Part shown: positions 57,242-58,765 of the stretch, piece after piece | How positions within the stretch are numbered: position 1 is the stretch's first letter | Layout: each line of letters opens with the position of its first letter | Notes under the pieces: generated by a model | The model's input: only the letters and a program-made list of their open reading frames with translations | What the model was told of the DNA's origin: nothing | Databases searched by the model: none | Translations under genes and position numbers: made by a program | Assembly (NCBI GenBank): GCA_045546275.1 | Contig: JAZQCM010000032.1 | Span: 1-58,765 of the forward strand | DNA from: RGIG1927 sp045546275 | GTDB lineage: Bacteria > Bacillota > Clostridia > UMGS1883 | DNA: 58,765 nt | Direction of reading: 5' to 3'

Positions 57242-58102
57242 ATGAAAAAACTTATTCTTTTATTGGTTTTAATAATGCTTTTTACAGGCTGTACGCCTAA
57301 GGCCCCCGAAGCAATTTTCACCTTGGAAAATTACCCCAAGGTTGATGCATCCCTTGCAATTCATCCGTTGGTTGATTCAATTGCCGCAGATTTTTTGAAT
57401 TTGCCCCAATCGGAGCTTGATTTTGAATATACCACCACCCGTTCAAGCGAGGTTTACCACAACCTTATCGACGGAAAGGTTGATGTAATCTTTGCCTCGG
57501 AAATAAGTGACGAGGACAAGGAATACGCAAAAGAAAAGGGTGTTGAATTAAACATTATCCCTGCAACAAGCTCCGCCTTTGTTTTTATTGTAAACACCGA
57601 AAACCCTGTGGACAATTTAACACTTGAACAGGTGCAGCAAATTTACACAGGCGAAACAAAATACTGGAACCGCTTAGGCGGCGAAGAAAGTGAAATTATC
57701 GCATATCAGCGTCCTGCAGGGTCTGGTAGTCAAACAGCAATGCTCAATTTAGTTATGAAGGACAAAGAAATTATGACCCCTCCCTTAGAGCAGGTTCAAG
57801 GCGAAATGGGCGAACTGATAGATGCAGTTGCGGAATACGACAATGCTAAAAATGCAATCGGCTACTCCTATTTTTACTATGTGAACACAATGTACAAGCG
57901 TGACACAATAAAAATGCTTGCAATTAACGGAGTTAAGCCAACAATTGAAACAATTAAGTCAGGGGAGTACCCAATCTACACAAACGGCTTTATTGTAACA
58001 AGAAGCGATGCCGACGAAAACACAAAAAAGTGGGTTGAAGCGGTTTTGAGCAAGCGAGGCAGTAAAATTATTGAAAATGCAGGCTATGTTCCCGTAAACT
58101 AA
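57242..58102 (+). CDS. PstS-like phosphate/anion-binding lipoprotein
   Basis: 286 residues. Lipoprotein signal MKKLILLLVLIMLFTGC (Cys 17). A periplasmic-binding-protein fold with the PstS landmarks QIYTGETKYWNRLGG and the anion loop YQRPAGSGSQTAMLN (about residue 158), then AIGYSYFYYV. Closest in type to PstS, but pstCAB and phoU are absent, so it may bind another anion or act as a sensor. RBS GGAGGACTG. It is translated directly after the DUF3298-like lipoprotein gene. Confidence 0.88.
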   Translation: MKKLILLLVLIMLFTGCTPKAPEAIFTLENYPKVDASLAIHPLVDSIAADFLNLPQSELDFEYTTTRSSEVYHNLIDGKVDVIFASEISDEDKEYAKEKGVELNIIPATSSAFVFIVNTENPVDNLTLEQVQQIYTGETKYWNRLGGEESEIIAYQRPAGSGSQTAMLNLVMKDKEIMTPPLEQVQGEMGELIDAVAEYDNAKNAIGYSYFYYVNTMYKRDTIKMLAINGVKPTIETIKSGEYPIYTNGFIVTRSDADENTKKWVEAVLSKRGSKIIENAGYVPVN

Positions 58103-58108
58103 GAAAAT

Positions 58109-58127
58109 CCCGAACAATGTTCGGGGT
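58109..58127. terminator. Short hairpin between the lipoprotein operon and the recombinase
   Basis: CCCGAAC/GTTCGGG with a 3-nt loop. The T run is better on the minus strand (GATTTTC), so it may end the recombinase transcript. Confidence 0.55.
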
Positions 58128-58152
58128 TAATAAGGAAGTATGTTCCACAAGA

Positions 58153-58765
58153 TTAGAAATAGTCTTGCGGAATTTCCTTTTTATTGGGAATAAACTCTTT
58201 TTGCGGAGTAAATTCACCGATGAAATTAAATATAATCTGTATCTTTTGTACTCTGTGTCCGCTTGATTTGTCGGGAGAGTGAACAATAATTTTCTTAATA
58301 AATTCATTTACGATTGTCGGTGTTAATTCTTTAATGCCGACATATTTTTTGACAATTTCGTGAAACTGCTTAAAGTCAATTTGCTGCCTGTCAAAATTGT
58401 TTGTTTCTTCCTCAAAGACTTTAATCTGTTTCTGTAATTCTGCCTGTTCATTTTCGTATTCCGCAGACAGTTTCAAAAACCGTTCATGAGAGATTGCTCC
58501 CGTTATATTGTCCTCATAAATCCTCTTGAAAATCTTGTCAAGCTCTGCTATGCGTTTTTGAAATTTTGTAACCTGTTTTTTCTTATTCTGCATTTCTTTT
58601 GACTGCTCGTCTAACTGTTGTTTGGCAACAAGATTGAAAAACTTATCTGCATTATCATACATCATTGCAGTAACCTCAAAAATCTGGCTTAACACAATCT
58701 TTTGCAATGTTTCTTCTCTTATGTAATGAGCAGAACAATCACCGGTATTGCTTTTGTATTGGGAA
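58153..58765 (-). CDS. Large serine recombinase, C-terminal part (continues beyond the window)
   Basis: About 204 residues are visible; the frame is open to the window edge (SNTGDCSAHYIREETLQKIV at the edge side), so the catalytic N-terminus lies outside. The end of the recombinase zinc ribbon (DCSAHYIREETL) is followed by a long coiled coil (about 30-110: QSKEMQNKKKQVTKFQKRI) and a DUF4368-like tail (IIVHSPDKSSGHRVQKIQII, FNFIGEFTPQ). This is the TnpX/Tn-type large resolvase of clostridial integrative elements. It probably defines one end of a mobile element that lies mostly to the right. Confidence 0.9.
   Translation of the reverse strand, partial: SQYKSNTGDCSAHYIREETLQKIVLSQIFEVTAMMYDNADKFFNLVAKQQLDEQSKEMQNKKKQVTKFQKRIAELDKIFKRIYEDNITGAISHERFLKLSAEYENEQAELQKQIKVFEEETNNFDRQQIDFKQFHEIVKKYVGIKELTPTIVNEFIKKIIVHSPDKSSGHRVQKIQIIFNFIGEFTPQKEFIPNKKEIPQDYF

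Overview
The window is a gene-dense stretch of a low-to-moderate GC, Gram-positive chromosome, most likely from a gut-type anaerobe of the class Clostridia. The grounds are strong purine-rich ribosome binding sites (GGAGG), sigma-A promoters, DnaD plus DnaI-type helicase loading genes, HPr kinase, RapZ and WhiA, a TrpR-superfamily YerC at the head of the his operon, a DUF421/DUF4363 pair of the type common in spore formers, and the [FeFe]-hydrogenase maturase HydG. No rRNA, tRNA or CRISPR array was recognised. The genus cannot be named from this sequence.

Layout. (1) 1-178: 3' part of a structured non-coding RNA with its terminator. (2) 211-4729: promoter, DnaD-like and DnaC/DnaI-like replication genes, a small unknown gene, a GT-C-like membrane protein and a terminator. 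(3) 4749-6040: a structured leader and a secreted protein with three HHxMNR/SLPPQ repeats. (4) 6046-7545: a 76-residue protein behind a perfect promoter, then a DUF5714-ArsC pair on the minus strand. (5) 7563-9946: a 2.4 kb island bounded by a 14-bp direct repeat of the guaA 3' end. It carries an HTH/antitoxin-like gene, a Fic-domain gene and an unknown 335-residue gene, but no integrase. (6) 9933-13815: guaA (synthetase part only), a divergent cysK-like gene, a small membrane protein and a G5-M23 cell-wall peptidase. (7) 13896-17270: a topoisomerase A subunit and a threonine aldolase. (8) 17226-17657: palindrome-rich non-coding DNA. (9) 17658-21670: a small lipoprotein, an HTH protein, a sugar-nucleotide pseudo-enzyme fusion, DUF4363 and DUF421. 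(10) 21752-24394: murA, a WalJ-type hydrolase and rlmH.

(11) 24393-32705 (minus): one compact histidine operon, yerC-hisZG-hisD-hisC-hisB-hisH-hisA-hisF-hisIE-hisJ. It encodes the whole route from PRPP and ATP to histidine, with HisZ and HisG fused. A 10-bp palindrome sits inside the promoter, as expected if YerC is an autoregulating histidine repressor. (12) 32709-50873 (minus): nineteen closely packed genes from pyrH to dnaE that combine UMP kinase, ribosome recycling, undecaprenyl and isoprenoid synthesis, RseP, NusB, exonuclease VII, PrfA, HprK, MurB, RapZ, WhiA and the replicative polymerase. YvcK, usual between RapZ and WhiA, is missing. (13) 50886-52457: hydG with its own promoter and terminator.

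(14) 52543-58102 (plus): a triple-LysM secreted protein with an unassigned C-terminal domain, a DUF4830 protein, a pseudouridine synthase, a strongly expressed orphan sugar-ABC ATPase (UgpC/MsmX type) and two lipoproteins. (15) 58153-58765 (minus): the C-terminal part of a large serine recombinase that runs off the window and marks the edge of another mobile element.

The part most likely to hold something undescribed is the integrase-free Fic island at guaA. The HHxMNR repeat protein with its folded leader, the truncated structured RNA at the left edge and the 135-bp nested palindrome at 17494-17628 come next.
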